The position numbers were made by a program, and so were the translations under genes. 64,000 nucleotides of DNA from Loktanella sp. GTDB taxonomy: Bacteria > Pseudomonadota > Alphaproteobacteria > Rhodobacterales > Rhodobacteraceae. Of this stretch, positions 18,041 through 26,635 are shown piece after piece (position 1 is the stretch's first letter; each line of letters begins with the position of its first letter). The stretch spans positions 1-64,000 of the forward strand of contig JAGXIQ010000035.1 of assembly GCA_024635625.1 (NCBI GenBank), given 5' to 3'. The notes beneath the pieces are model-generated. The model was not told where the DNA came from, did not search any database, and was given only the letters and a program-made list of their open reading frames with translations.

Positions 18041-19918
18041 CTACTTCGCTCCTGCAATCAAAAGGCCGTCGGTAAGGATCGCCTTGGCTGTCGCGTCGCG
18101 GACTGCCATGCGATCTTCTTCTACCCAAGCCACAGAAAACCCTGGGTCCATGCGATGGATACGATGAATGCAGTCCTGCGCGCCCTTCGTGTCGCCCAGA
18201 TGCGCAAGGCTGACAGAGGTGTAACGCAGGGCCGCGCCGAAATTCGGGCGACGCGACAGGATACGTTGGCCAATGGAACTAGCCGTGTCGAAGTCGCCCT
18301 GCAGTGTTGCGATCATGCAGCGGGTTGTTTCCAGCGTGAATCGGATCGGACTATGTTCGCCAATTTTTAACGCATTTTGTGACGCCCTGCGGGCATCGCT
18401 ATAGCGCCCGTTGTAGACGTGGTGCAGCGCCATGTGGTCCCAGCAGAACGCGGAATGCGGCGACGTGCGGATCGCCCGGTCAAGCAAAGTGTTTGCCACA
18501 TCGTGATTATGCATGATGTAGCCCGTGGCGTGCCCGGCCAGACTGTAAGCAATGCCACCACTTAGCGGTGAGTCCTCTACGTATGCGATCAGGCTACCGG
18601 TGTCGTCGGCCAACGTGGTATCGAAGGAATGCCAATGTTCACCGACGCGAAAGCTGTTCAGATAAGCCAGTAGCGCGGGATATATTGGTTCTTTCGTCAA
18701 ATCCCAGCTGATCCGCAGCGCGGCGCGCAAATCGTCCAACGCCGTATGATCCAGCTGAAACATGGCCGACAGCGCATGAAATGGCGTTAGAGGACCCAAG
18801 TGTGCACGGTCAGCGAGTGTATCCAGCGTGCCTGCGACCCGTTCGATTGCTTCACCCAGCAACACAAGTATTTCTGCGTTGTCGATGCTGGCGCGGTCCA
18901 GCCTGTAAGGCCCTCCCTGAACGCTCCACAGCAATTCTTGTGTGCTATGGCGCAACACCAGTATCCGGATGGATAAATTGCCCTCCGCCTCGTACAGCCG
19001 CAACCGCAGATAAAGGTCGGGGCTGGTTGTTGTCACCGTCGCGTGGTCCATCCCGTCGGTCAGGTCACGGTAGTCGTAAGTCCGCGCACCGACATAGTCG
19101 CGTAGACCAAAGGCGATCCGGTCAATTAGGGCCTCGCCAAGATAGAGCGCCTGATAGGATTTCGAATGTATGACAGGCTCTAGCAGACCCACGATAGGGC
19201 GGATGTCGCGGATCGGTTCTGGTCGGGCCGGTGTCGCATGCGCTGGCGTGGGGGTGGTCACTTCGGCGTCCAATAGCGCCTCAATCCGGTTGTGCCAATG
19301 TTGCCGCTGTTCGCGCAGCCATTCTTCGAAGGGTTCGACGCTGATGTTGATGCCTTCCAGCAGGTCGGGCGGATTAGCGCGGACGTGATCTAGAAGGGCT
19401 GCAGCACCGTCCTGTACGATCTCGATGACATCGACGCTGGCGGCACCGGGTACAAGTCTGACACGGTGGGCGTCGATCTCGATCAGGGGGGTGCCGAAGG
19501 TGTCCAGACTACGTCGCAAGCCATGCAGCGCTGTACGCAGACTTTGGGCGGCCAGTTGCAAGTCCTTGTCGCCCCAGAACAGATCCTGAAGGCGGGCGCG
19601 GGACACACCGGCGTCAGATGCTAGCGCAGCTATAGCCAGCATGGCCTGTTGTTGCGCACTGCGGGGGGTCCGGTCGCGACCGGTCGAATCCGTCAGCCTA
19701 AATGGCCCCAGAAGCGTTAACCGGGCCTGTCTGATGGGCGTATCGCCCGCTGGTCGCGATGCCTGCGACACCTGGAATATCCCCCTGGCGGTCTGTGGGC
19801 GCATATCGTCGCGTTCAGATCGTAGGTAGTTGCGTTGATTTAGGAAAGCGTTTTCGCCGCACAGGACGAAGGTGGAGGGCCCCTGACTTTGAAAATGTGA
19901 AGCAGGATTTGAAATCAC
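18041..19918 (-). CDS. SARP-type transcriptional regulator with TPR C-terminus
   Basis: 625 residues. An OmpR-like winged-helix domain (about 66-160: RLTLLGPFRL, then SRARLQDLFWGD, LRTALHGLRRSLD) is followed by a bacterial transcriptional activation-like segment. The middle region (about 235-400) resembles TolB-like/adenylate-cyclase-associated domains (YLGEALIDRIAFGLRDY). TPR-like repeats follow at about 480-610. It probably activates the hydrolase operon it heads; the next gene begins with no gap. I chose a GTG start at 19918 because a GGAGGG sits six bases upstream; the frame continues to 20029 without a site. No sensor kinase partner is adjacent, so the TPR/TolB part may sense a ligand or protein. 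Confidence 0.85.
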   Translation of the reverse strand: MISNPASHFQSQGPSTFVLCGENAFLNQRNYLRSERDDMRPQTARGIFQVSQASRPAGDTPIRQARLTLLGPFRLTDSTGRDRTPRSAQQQAMLAIAALASDAGVSRARLQDLFWGDKDLQLAAQSLRTALHGLRRSLDTFGTPLIEIDAHRVRLVPGAASVDVIEIVQDGAAALLDHVRANPPDLLEGINISVEPFEEWLREQRQHWHNRIEALLDAEVTTPTPAHATPARPEPIRDIRPIVGLLEPVIHSKSYQALYLGEALIDRIAFGLRDYVGARTYDYRDLTDGMDHATVTTTSPDLYLRLRLYEAEGNLSIRILVLRHSTQELLWSVQGGPYRLDRASIDNAEILVLLGEAIERVAGTLDTLADRAHLGPLTPFHALSAMFQLDHTALDDLRAALRISWDLTKEPIYPALLAYLNSFRVGEHWHSFDTTLADDTGSLIAYVEDSPLSGGIAYSLAGHATGYIMHNHDVANTLLDRAIRTSPHSAFCWDHMALHHVYNGRYSDARRASQNALKIGEHSPIRFTLETTRCMIATLQGDFDTASSIGQRILSRRPNFGAALRYTSVSLAHLGDTKGAQDCIHRIHRMDPGFSVAWVEEDRMAVRDATAKAILTDGLLIAGAK

Positions 19919-20087
19919 AGGGGTCCCTCCTTTATCTTGACGATCAAAATGACGGGCGTGAGACGGCTGAAAATTGCCAGCTGTCCCATGTAAAGGCAGA
20001 CTTTGATCGCGGCGCGCAACGCAGCGCAATGATCAAGGCCACCCGGTGCAAACGCACGATAATGCGCGCATTTGAAAGTTCCGTGAC

Positions 20088-20112
20088 GTCGACCGAAGCG
20101 TGTCCGGTCGAC
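20088..20112. promoter_or_regulatory. Inverted repeat, possible operator
   Basis: GTCGACCG at 20088-20095 and CGGTCGAC at 20105-20112 form perfect 8-base arms around a 9-base spacer, about 170 bases upstream of the SARP start. It has the geometry of a dimeric regulator site, though a chance palindrome in GC-rich DNA is possible. Confidence 0.4.
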
Positions 20113-20137
20113 GACGTCCTTTTTACCCCTGACGCTG

Positions 20138-20227
20138 ACCGTGGGAGGATGAACCGGTCGCCATGACGTTGCGGCTGTGCCCGGTCTGCGGGGGCCTTCG
20201 TCAGGGGATGCACACCGTGGGAGGATG
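20138..20227. repeat. 14-base direct repeat pair upstream of the SARP gene
   Basis: ACCGTGGGAGGATG occurs at 20138-20151 and again at 20214-20227, 76 bases apart start to start (about seven helical turns). SARP regulators often bind direct repeats, so this is a candidate binding site, but the function is a guess. Confidence 0.45.
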
Positions 20228-20619
20228 CGAGGCGTGCGAACGTAGGTGCCGATGCGACTGAATAGTCTGGACGGCATAGGCGACATTGGTCTGATTGATC
20301 ATGGGACTGTCGACGGGTGTCTGTCATCTATCCGACCTCTAACCAATGAAGATGGCCTAACGTTACCCATGTGGCGTGAGGGATACGTTAACCTTATGTT
20401 ATCGCTGAATTGATTTTTGAAATGTCGCGCCGAATCACTTTGGCCTCAAAGGCAAAATATGCCCTGTGCTACTCGTTGTTAGGATCGCAGGCTTTGCCAG
20501 TTTAGGTTTAAGGCAGGTTTCGCACGGTTTTGGACGGCCAATGTACCGTTGATCACCATTGTTCTGGAACTAAAGGCAGCTTTGGCCGCATCAGGATCAA
20601 GCTATCTGCGTCTAAATTT

Positions 20620-21366
20620 TCAGGTCACGCGGCGCAGAAATGCAATCGTCCGGGGGTCCTGCGGGCTTTCCAGTAACTGTGCGGGCGGGCCCTGCTCTAC
20701 GATCTTACCGTCCGCCATAAAGATGATCCGGTCTGCGATCTCGCGGGCGAACTGCATTTCGTGGGTGACGATCAGCATCGTCTGCTGCCGCTCCGCCACG
20801 CGGCGCATCAGGTCCAGCACCTCTCCAACCCATTCCGGGTCAAGGGCAGAGGTCGGTTCGTCGAACAGCATCAGGTCCGCGTCCAACGCCATTGCGCGGC
20901 CAATGCCGACACGCTGTTGTTGACCGCCCGATAAGGCTGCTGGGTAGGCGTCTGCCTTATCAGCCAGACCCGTTTCGCGCAGCGTTTCTTCTGCGCGGGC
21001 ATTCGCCGCTGACTTCGACTGGCCTTTGACCGTGATCAAGGCCTGCGTGATATTTTCTTTCGCTGTCTTGTTTGCGAACAAGGCATAGTTCTGGAATACG
21101 AAAGACGTCCGACGACGTAGTGCAAGGATCTGCGCCCGCGTGGCGCTATCGGCGTTTACTGACAGATCGCCGATCCGAATGCGGCCGCTGTCGGGGCGAT
21201 CCAAAAAGTTCAAACACCGAAGCAGGGTGGATTTACCTGTGCCAGATGGACCGATGATGACGACCCTTTCCCCCGGCGCTATGTCGAGCGAAATGTCCTC
21301 TAGAACTGCAGTTTTCCCAAAGGACTTGGTCAGGCCAGAGATCGATATGCCAGCGGTAGAGGTCAT
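20620..21366 (-). CDS. Polar amino acid ABC transporter, ATP-binding protein
   Basis: 248 residues with Walker A GPSGTGKST, Q-loop VFQNYALF, signature LSGGQQQRVGIGRAMA, Walker B LMLFDEPTSALDP and the switch His in VTHEMQFA, all typical of the GlnQ/HisP-type ATPases. The start is fixed by a four-base overlap with the permease stop at 21363-21366. It powers uptake together with the permease and binding protein encoded just upstream. It is the last gene of the three-gene operon. Confidence 0.95.
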   Translation of the reverse strand: MTSTAGISISGLTKSFGKTAVLEDISLDIAPGERVVIIGPSGTGKSTLLRCLNFLDRPDSGRIRIGDLSVNADSATRAQILALRRRTSFVFQNYALFANKTAKENITQALITVKGQSKSAANARAEETLRETGLADKADAYPAALSGGQQQRVGIGRAMALDADLMLFDEPTSALDPEWVGEVLDLMRRVAERQQTMLIVTHEMQFAREIADRIIFMADGKIVEQGPPAQLLESPQDPRTIAFLRRVT

Positions 21367-22037
21367 CGTGCATGTGCCTTGTTCAGATAGACTTCGAGTT
21401 GCCGCTGCACAAAGGCTAATGCCTCTACCATGATCCAGTAGATCGCGGCCACGACAAGGAAGGCCTCGAAATACAAAAAGCTGCCAGCCGCCTCCTTCTG
21501 GGTTGCGCCCATCAGTTCTGTGACGCCAAGGGTGAAGGCCAGCGAAGTGCCTTTGATCATGTCGATGAAATAGTTCACCAAGGTCGGCGCTGCGACGCGG
21601 GCTGCTTGTGGAAGGATGATCTGCACCATCATCTGGCCCTGCGTCATGCCGACGGCCTGCGACGCCTCCCACTGGCTGCGGTCAACGCCAAGGATGGCCG
21701 CGCGAATACTTTCGGCCATGTAGGCGGAAAAGTGTAGTGTCAGTCCCATGATCGTGGCCGTAACGCCGTTGATATTGGCCAGAGAGGACATGACCTGTGG
21801 CAGTCCGTAATAGAATAGAAACAATTGCACCAGCAGCGGCGTGCCGCGAAAGAAGCTGATAAACAACCGCACGATCAGATCAAGGAAGGGGACGCGGAAA
21901 ATCCGCTCTACCGCCATGACCGAAGCCAGCACCAATGCGCAGACCATGCCCACGAAGGCCATGAATAGCGTCAGTGGCACATAGCCCAGCAAGACGGGCA
22001 CCAAAGACCACATATAATCCAGATCCAGTGCCCGCAT
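21363..22037 (-). CDS. Polar amino acid ABC transporter, permease
   Basis: A 224-residue inner-membrane permease of the HisM/GlnP type with about five transmembrane segments and the EAA loop (QWEASQAVGMTQGQMMVQIILPQA). The segment FFRGTPLLVQLFLFYYGLPQ is characteristic of amino acid importers. A single permease gene suggests a homodimer, as in cystine-type (TcyB-like) systems. It starts five bases after the binding-protein stop and overlaps the ATPase start. Confidence 0.94.
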   Translation of the reverse strand: MRALDLDYMWSLVPVLLGYVPLTLFMAFVGMVCALVLASVMAVERIFRVPFLDLIVRLFISFFRGTPLLVQLFLFYYGLPQVMSSLANINGVTATIMGLTLHFSAYMAESIRAAILGVDRSQWEASQAVGMTQGQMMVQIILPQAARVAAPTLVNYFIDMIKGTSLAFTLGVTELMGATQKEAAGSFLYFEAFLVVAAIYWIMVEALAFVQRQLEVYLNKAHAR

Positions 22038-22042
22038 CGGAT

Positions 22043-22795
22043 TTACTCTGCGACCGTGATGTCAGTTTTGAACCACTTTTCCGAAATCTCGGTTAGGGTG
22101 CCGTTTTCCTTTAACGTCGTGATGGCCGCATCAACCTTGTCGCGCAGCGCGATGCCTTCATCGTCCGTACGGAAGGGCAGTGCGTTGCGGATTTCACTGA
22201 ATGGCTTACCCCCAAGCGCCAGTGGCAGTGGGCTTTCTGCGATCAACTGGACCGACGAGACGCGATCCATCACAAAGGCGTCGACGCGTCCCAAGGCCGT
22301 ATCCTGTGCAATGTTGCTTTCGTAAGTGCGGATGTCGATCTTTGACGCGTTGGGCAGCTCGCTTAACAACTGCTCAAAGTTTGACCCAAGGTTCACGGCG
22401 ACGGTCTTTCCGCTTAGGTCGTCGATGCTGGTGATCGAACTCTCGTTGCCCTTCTTCACGACGACTTGCGCCCCGTCAAAGACGTATGGCTGTGAAAAGG
22501 CGAACTTTGCCTCACGCTCTGGCGTGATGGTGATCTGGTTTGCGATCGTGTCGATGCGGCCCGATTCCAGCGCACCAATCAGCCCGGAAAAGGACATAGT
22601 GACGAAATTGACCTCGTCCCCGGTTTCGGCGGCGATTGCATTCATGAAATCGACCTCGAAGCCCTGCAATTCGTCCAGCTTGACGAAAGTGAAAGGGAAA
22701 TATCCGCCTGACATGCCCACATTGATGGTGTCGGCTTGCGCTGCGCCGAATGTGGTTGCCATGGCGAAGGCTGCGATTGCGAGTGATTTGGTCAT
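22043..22795 (-). CDS. Amino acid ABC transporter, periplasmic binding protein (possibly cystine)
   Basis: 250 residues with a signal peptide (about 1-21, ending GAAQA) and the SBP_bac_3 fold: NVGMSGGYFPFTFV, LQGFEVDFMNAIA, ITITPEREAKFAFSQPY and LSGKTVAVNLGSNFEQLL. These resemble the cystine-binding FliY/TcyJ group, but the ligand cannot be proved from sequence. It is the first gene of the operon binding protein-permease-ATPase. Confidence 0.9.
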   Translation of the reverse strand: MTKSLAIAAFAMATTFGAAQADTINVGMSGGYFPFTFVKLDELQGFEVDFMNAIAAETGDEVNFVTMSFSGLIGALESGRIDTIANQITITPEREAKFAFSQPYVFDGAQVVVKKGNESSITSIDDLSGKTVAVNLGSNFEQLLSELPNASKIDIRTYESNIAQDTALGRVDAFVMDRVSSVQLIAESPLPLALGGKPFSEIRNALPFRTDDEGIALRDKVDAAITTLKENGTLTEISEKWFKTDITVAE

Positions 22796-23175
22796 GGGTA
22801 GCCCCGTGCATCAGGTGTTCATTGGGGCAGCAGGTAACATGCTGCCAGCTTGCTTCAATATCCGCCAACGACTCAAGTCTGCACTGACGGGATTGTGGGT
22901 GTCATTGGAATATTGTTCCATGAATGACCGCTATGGAAGAACAGATTATTTACGCTGGCGCCGATCTTTAACGTCACTTGGACTAAGTAGACTTTGCGCC
23001 ATGCCATCGCTGCGCGATGCGCATACCAGTTATGTGGGTTTCTTTGTTTAACTCTGTATCACAGGACTACGTCTTGCCGCGTCACAGGGTCGTAGAACCA
23101 GCGCGATAGACTGCCTCTGCTCCGCGGCTCGCCACATGGAAGCGGGTGCCAATATGGCCCGCGCAGGAGAAGCCA
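22796..23175. other. Intergenic region between divergent transcription units
   Basis: About 380 bases between the amino acid transporter and the decayed dehydrogenase locus; no gene is supported. An inverted repeat TGGAA-N5-TTCCA lies at 22906-22920, about 110 bases upstream of the binding-protein gene, with partly matching flanks, and could be an operator. The stretch 22921-23050 is relatively A/T-rich and likely carries a promoter. Confidence 0.5.
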
Positions 23176-23529
23176 GTGTCATATCCAATCTCTCAAAACC
23201 CTGCCGGACCCACGCTAGTGGCTTTCGCTGGTTTGATTGCGGCGATTACCGCCGGTTATGCATATTTGACGCCATTGACCGGCGTGAACGATACGGCTGG
23301 CCCGCTGCTGGTTATTGCCGCCGGATTGGCGCTGATCGCGGGTGGTTTGTTGCTACGCGCGGTCTCTGGCCGCGGGGTTCGGATGACGCTGCGGGTTTTG
23401 GTTCTTTTGGCTCTGGTCGGCACCTGCTTTGCAGGATTGCTGCTGCACCAATGATGGATCATCGCTGCGGCGGCGGTGGGCCTTGTGGGCCTGATCCTTA
23501 ATTTCGCCCGCCCCCCGTACAAAGGCTGA
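23176..23529 (+). pseudogene. Broken membrane-anchor gene of a PQQ dehydrogenase
   Basis: Starts with GTG at 23176 after an AGGAGA site (VSYPISQNPAGPTLVAF). It encodes three to four hydrophobic segments like the membrane anchor region of glucose-type PQQ dehydrogenases, here as a separate gene. A TGA at 23452-23454 interrupts it after LLLHQ; the frame then continues as WIIAAAAVGLVGLILNFA with a fourth hydrophobic segment to a TGA at 23527-23529. A TGG-to-TGA change is the simplest explanation. The 92-residue truncated product might still be made, but the neighbouring dehydrogenase is also broken. Confidence 0.75.
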
Positions 23530-23537
23530 ATGATCTC

Positions 23538-25449
23538 ATGAAACGCTCACTCATTTTTACACTCACGCTTGCCGCATTTTGCGCCAATGGTGCAGGCCCA
23601 AAATGCAGACGCGCGCTGGGATGGCTTTCATGGCCAGTAGAACGCGCAAAAGTATTCGCCCCTGACGCAAATCACTGCCGACAACGTCGATCAGTTGGAA
23701 AAAGTCTGGGGTTACCACACCGGCGACGTGTCCGATGGCAAAGGTGATTTGCCCGCGACGGTCTTGTCTGCCACGCCAATTATCGCCAACGATACGATGT
23801 ATATTGGCACACCGTTCTATCGCATCCTTGCACTTGATCCGGCAACCGGTGCCGAAAAGTGGGCGTTCGATACCCAGTCTGAACTTGCTGCACTGACCCA
23901 ACTCGCGTTGAAAAACAGGGGTGTGTCCTATTGGGAAGACGTCGCACCGACAGGCGATATCTGTGATAAGACTGTCTACATCGGTACGATGGACGCACGC
24001 CTATTTGCCGTGGACGCCGACACGGGTCAGCGATGTCCAGAATTCGCGGACAACGGTGTTTTGGATGTGAACCAATAGAACACCACAAACGACCGTTGGC
24101 CCCTGTCCCTGCTGCAACCGCCCACGATGGACGGCGACCTTCTGATCCTTGGCTGGGCAGGCAAGGACTGGGAATTTACTCAAGCGTCGCCGGGATCGGT
24201 CTCTGCCATCGACGTCCGCACTGGCGAGCTGGTTTGGACCTTCGAAACCCTGCCAGTCACGATGCGCGGCAAAAGTGGTACCGCTAATGTCTGGACTGCC
24301 ATGTCAGCCGACGTGGACCGGGGGCTAGTCTATCTGCCGGTTTCCTCGCCCTCGCCAAACTACTGGGGCGGCAACCGGGCTGAAGATGCGCCTTATGCCA
24401 CCTCAACGACCGCGCTGGATATCAAGACTGGAGAGGTCGTCTGGTCCCGTCAATGGGTCCATCACGATATCTGGGACTATGACATCAACGCGCCGCCAAC
24501 GCTGATGGATATCACGGTGGACGGCGAAACTATTCCAGCGCTGATGCAATCGACCAAGCAGGGCTTCCTTTTCGTCGTGAACCGCGAAACCGGAGAGGAC
24601 GTCTGGCCGATCGAAGAGTGTCCAGTGCCACAAGGCGACGGCACCGTCGACGGCGAGGTTTATGCCGCGACCCAGCCCTTTCCCACTATGCCAAAGCCAC
24701 CTTTGGATCAGGCCGCCAAACCAAAGGTCTGGAATGTCGCCGATCTTGTGGGCTTCGGTTCATGTTCCAAGTTGTGGGATAATATGGGGTACGAGGGGAT
24801 GTATACCCCGCCGACGACTGCCGGTGCTGGCGCGCTGACCTATCCTGATAGTTCGGGTGGCGTGCAATGGGGCGGTGTAGCGTTCGAGCCGGACAAGCGG
24901 ATCGCTGTCGTGAATACCTCGCACCTCGTGCAATACGTCAAGCTTTACGACCGTACGGCCTATAATAATGCAAACAGCGGATCCGGCAACGAAAGAGGGT
25001 TTTCGCCTCAGGTCGGCTCTCCTTACGGCATGCAGCTAGAGGTGGCGCGCAATTGGTTGGGCATGCCTTGCTGGGTGCCACCTTACGGCGAATTGGTCGC
25101 GCTGGATATGCATACCCGAGAGGTCAAGTGGCGCAAGCCGGTTGGCGCGTCACAGCAATATGGGTTCTTTATGCCCGAAAGCTGGGGCTCGCCCACGATC
25201 GGTGGCCCGGCCGTGACTGCAGGCGGTGTGATCTTTATCGGCGCGTCAATGGATGCCAAAGTGCGGGCCTACTCTCTTGAAACGGGAGAAGAGTTATGGG
25301 CTGATCAAGCCATGGCGCCTGCTGTCGCGAACCCCGCAATCTACGAATATGAAGGACGTGAATTCGCGGCATTCGTGGCGGGTGGCAATTCGATCCTGAA
25401 GAATCAGGTGGGCGACCAAATCGCGGTCTATGCTCTGCCGCAAGAGTAG
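23538..25449 (+). pseudogene. PQQ-dependent glucose/quinate-type dehydrogenase, disrupted
   Basis: The signal peptide frame MKRSLIFTLTLAAF is followed by an apparent extra T in a TTTT run near 23579-23583. Removing one T restores AFAPMVQAQNADARWDGF in frame with the rest. Two TAG codons then interrupt conserved positions, after GFHGQ (23638-23640) and after LDVNQ (24076-24078), each readily explained as TGG to TAG. From there 440 uninterrupted codons continue to 25449 with PQQ beta-propeller features (SAIDVRTGELVWTFETLP, WVHHDIWDYDINAPP, GEVVWSRQ). The quinoprotein oxidises aldoses or related polyols in the periplasm and passes electrons to ubiquinone. Largely intact codons suggest recent inactivation; assembly error is an alternative. 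Confidence 0.85.
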
Positions 25450-25557
25450 GTCAGGCTGAATTCTGGTCTGATGACGCGCCGGATCGGAAAGGGCGGCGCG
25501 TCGCTGTTTTTTAGCAGTGTTCTGTTCCAGCCGAACCTTCGCCTCAACGTCCGTTGG

Positions 25558-26631
25558 TCACACGGTGACGAGGTGATTGTCCCATGCCCGGTCAAAGCGG
25601 CTGTGCCAAGCTGGCATGTCGTCCTGCATCGCAAGGAACGTGCCGAACCCGTCGGTCAGAAACAGCATCTTGCCGTCACTGGCCAAACCGCAGACGTCGG
25701 GGCGTATGATCTCTCGGATGAATTGCCCGGCTGTGTCGAAAACCTGCGCGCGACCGCCCTTGGGCGATGAAATGGCGACTTGCGTGCCGCCGTCAAAGAA
25801 CGCGACTGATCCAGCATAACCCTGCATCGCAGCGTGCCCATCGGCATTTGCCATCGCCAGCACCGGGGCGTTGTCGCCTAACTGATGTAGCCCCAATAGG
25901 GCGGGCGCGGTTGTCACGTCACCTTCCCATTGCATCGCAAAGGCGACGTGCCCGGCGTCATTCACCGACAGATGCCGGATAGAGGCCTGATGCTGTGCGG
26001 CAGGCAGTGTCACGGTTTGCAGGACAGTTCCGTTCGGTGAAAGATAGGTCAGGTTCGGGGCCATCGTGTCTAGGTTCAGTTTTTCACGATCGCCCGCCCC
26101 GGTTCTGATACCACCGTTTGCGACGACCAACGTGTCGGTGCCCGGCAAACGGATAATTTCATGCGGGCCGATCCCGGCAGAGGCGATTTCTCCGACGCGG
26201 GTATAGCCGTCGGGCCGTGACCAAATGCCGATCCGGCCTTCGCCAGTTTCGGCCACCACTTCGGAGGTGAAGAGCTGTGTGCCATCACTTGAAAACACAC
26301 CATGACCATTAAATTCACGACCCGGTTGGGTGGACAACCGCGTGGTCACAGATCCGGTGGCGCCGTTTATCACCAGCGCATAGGTGCCGGGTCTGCGCGC
26401 AAACGCCACAACTTCTGGTGCGGTGGGATGTGCTGCCCCGGCGTGGCCGCGCGCGGGTAGGGGGACGCGAAAGGTCTGCACACCGTCACGCGTCAGGCCA
26501 AAAACAGCAAAGCCCCCGTCAGGCTCTTTTGCTGCTGCTAGAAAGGCGGGGTTGCCTGCGTCCGCCCAACTCAGGCGGGGCAGGGCACCAGCAGCAAGCA
26601 GGCTGCCCAGAAACGCGCGGCGGGTCGTCAT
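25558..26631 (-). CDS. DUF1513 beta-propeller-like periplasmic protein
   Basis: 357 residues with a twin-arginine-type signal (MTTRRAFLGSLLAAGALPRLSWADA) and repeated beta-propeller-like blades (GHAGAAHPTAPEVVAFARRPGTYA-type, NGHGVFSSDGTQLFTSE, GIGPHEIIRLPGT). It matches DUF1513, regularly found beside imelysin and di-haem oxidoreductase genes. Its molecular role is unknown; export in folded form suggests a cofactor or metal. It is the last gene of the four-gene operon, four bases after the second imelysin gene. Confidence 0.85.
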   Translation of the reverse strand: MTTRRAFLGSLLAAGALPRLSWADAGNPAFLAAAKEPDGGFAVFGLTRDGVQTFRVPLPARGHAGAAHPTAPEVVAFARRPGTYALVINGATGSVTTRLSTQPGREFNGHGVFSSDGTQLFTSEVVAETGEGRIGIWSRPDGYTRVGEIASAGIGPHEIIRLPGTDTLVVANGGIRTGAGDREKLNLDTMAPNLTYLSPNGTVLQTVTLPAAQHQASIRHLSVNDAGHVAFAMQWEGDVTTAPALLGLHQLGDNAPVLAMANADGHAAMQGYAGSVAFFDGGTQVAISSPKGGRAQVFDTAGQFIREIIRPDVCGLASDGKMLFLTDGFGTFLAMQDDMPAWHSRFDRAWDNHLVTV

Positions 26632-26635
26632 GGTA

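Larger units (their letters stand above)
19919..20619. other. Long intergenic region upstream of the SARP-headed operon
   Basis: About 700 bases with no supported gene, far longer than most gaps here. It must hold the promoter of the regulator gene and the 3' end of the amino acid transporter operon. It contains an inverted repeat at 20088-20112 and a 14-base direct repeat (20138-20151 and 20214-20227), listed separately. The part from 20340 to 20600 is more A/T-rich. Short open frames on both strands lack ribosome binding sites. Confidence 0.6.

Noticed and set aside
19944-20327. Open frames on both strands in the gap upstream of the SARP gene
   Set aside because: No ribosome sites, overlapping alternatives on both strands, and the region carries repeats typical of control DNA.
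22326-23051. 241-codon plus-strand frame across the amino acid binding-protein gene
   Set aside because: Mostly antisense to a clear SBP_bac_3 gene with signal peptide; no recognisable family.
23176-25449. Stop codon reassignment or readthrough in the dehydrogenase locus
   Set aside because: Both TAG and TGA are involved and a frameshift is present as well, so decay is simpler than recoding; the rest of the window uses these stops normally.
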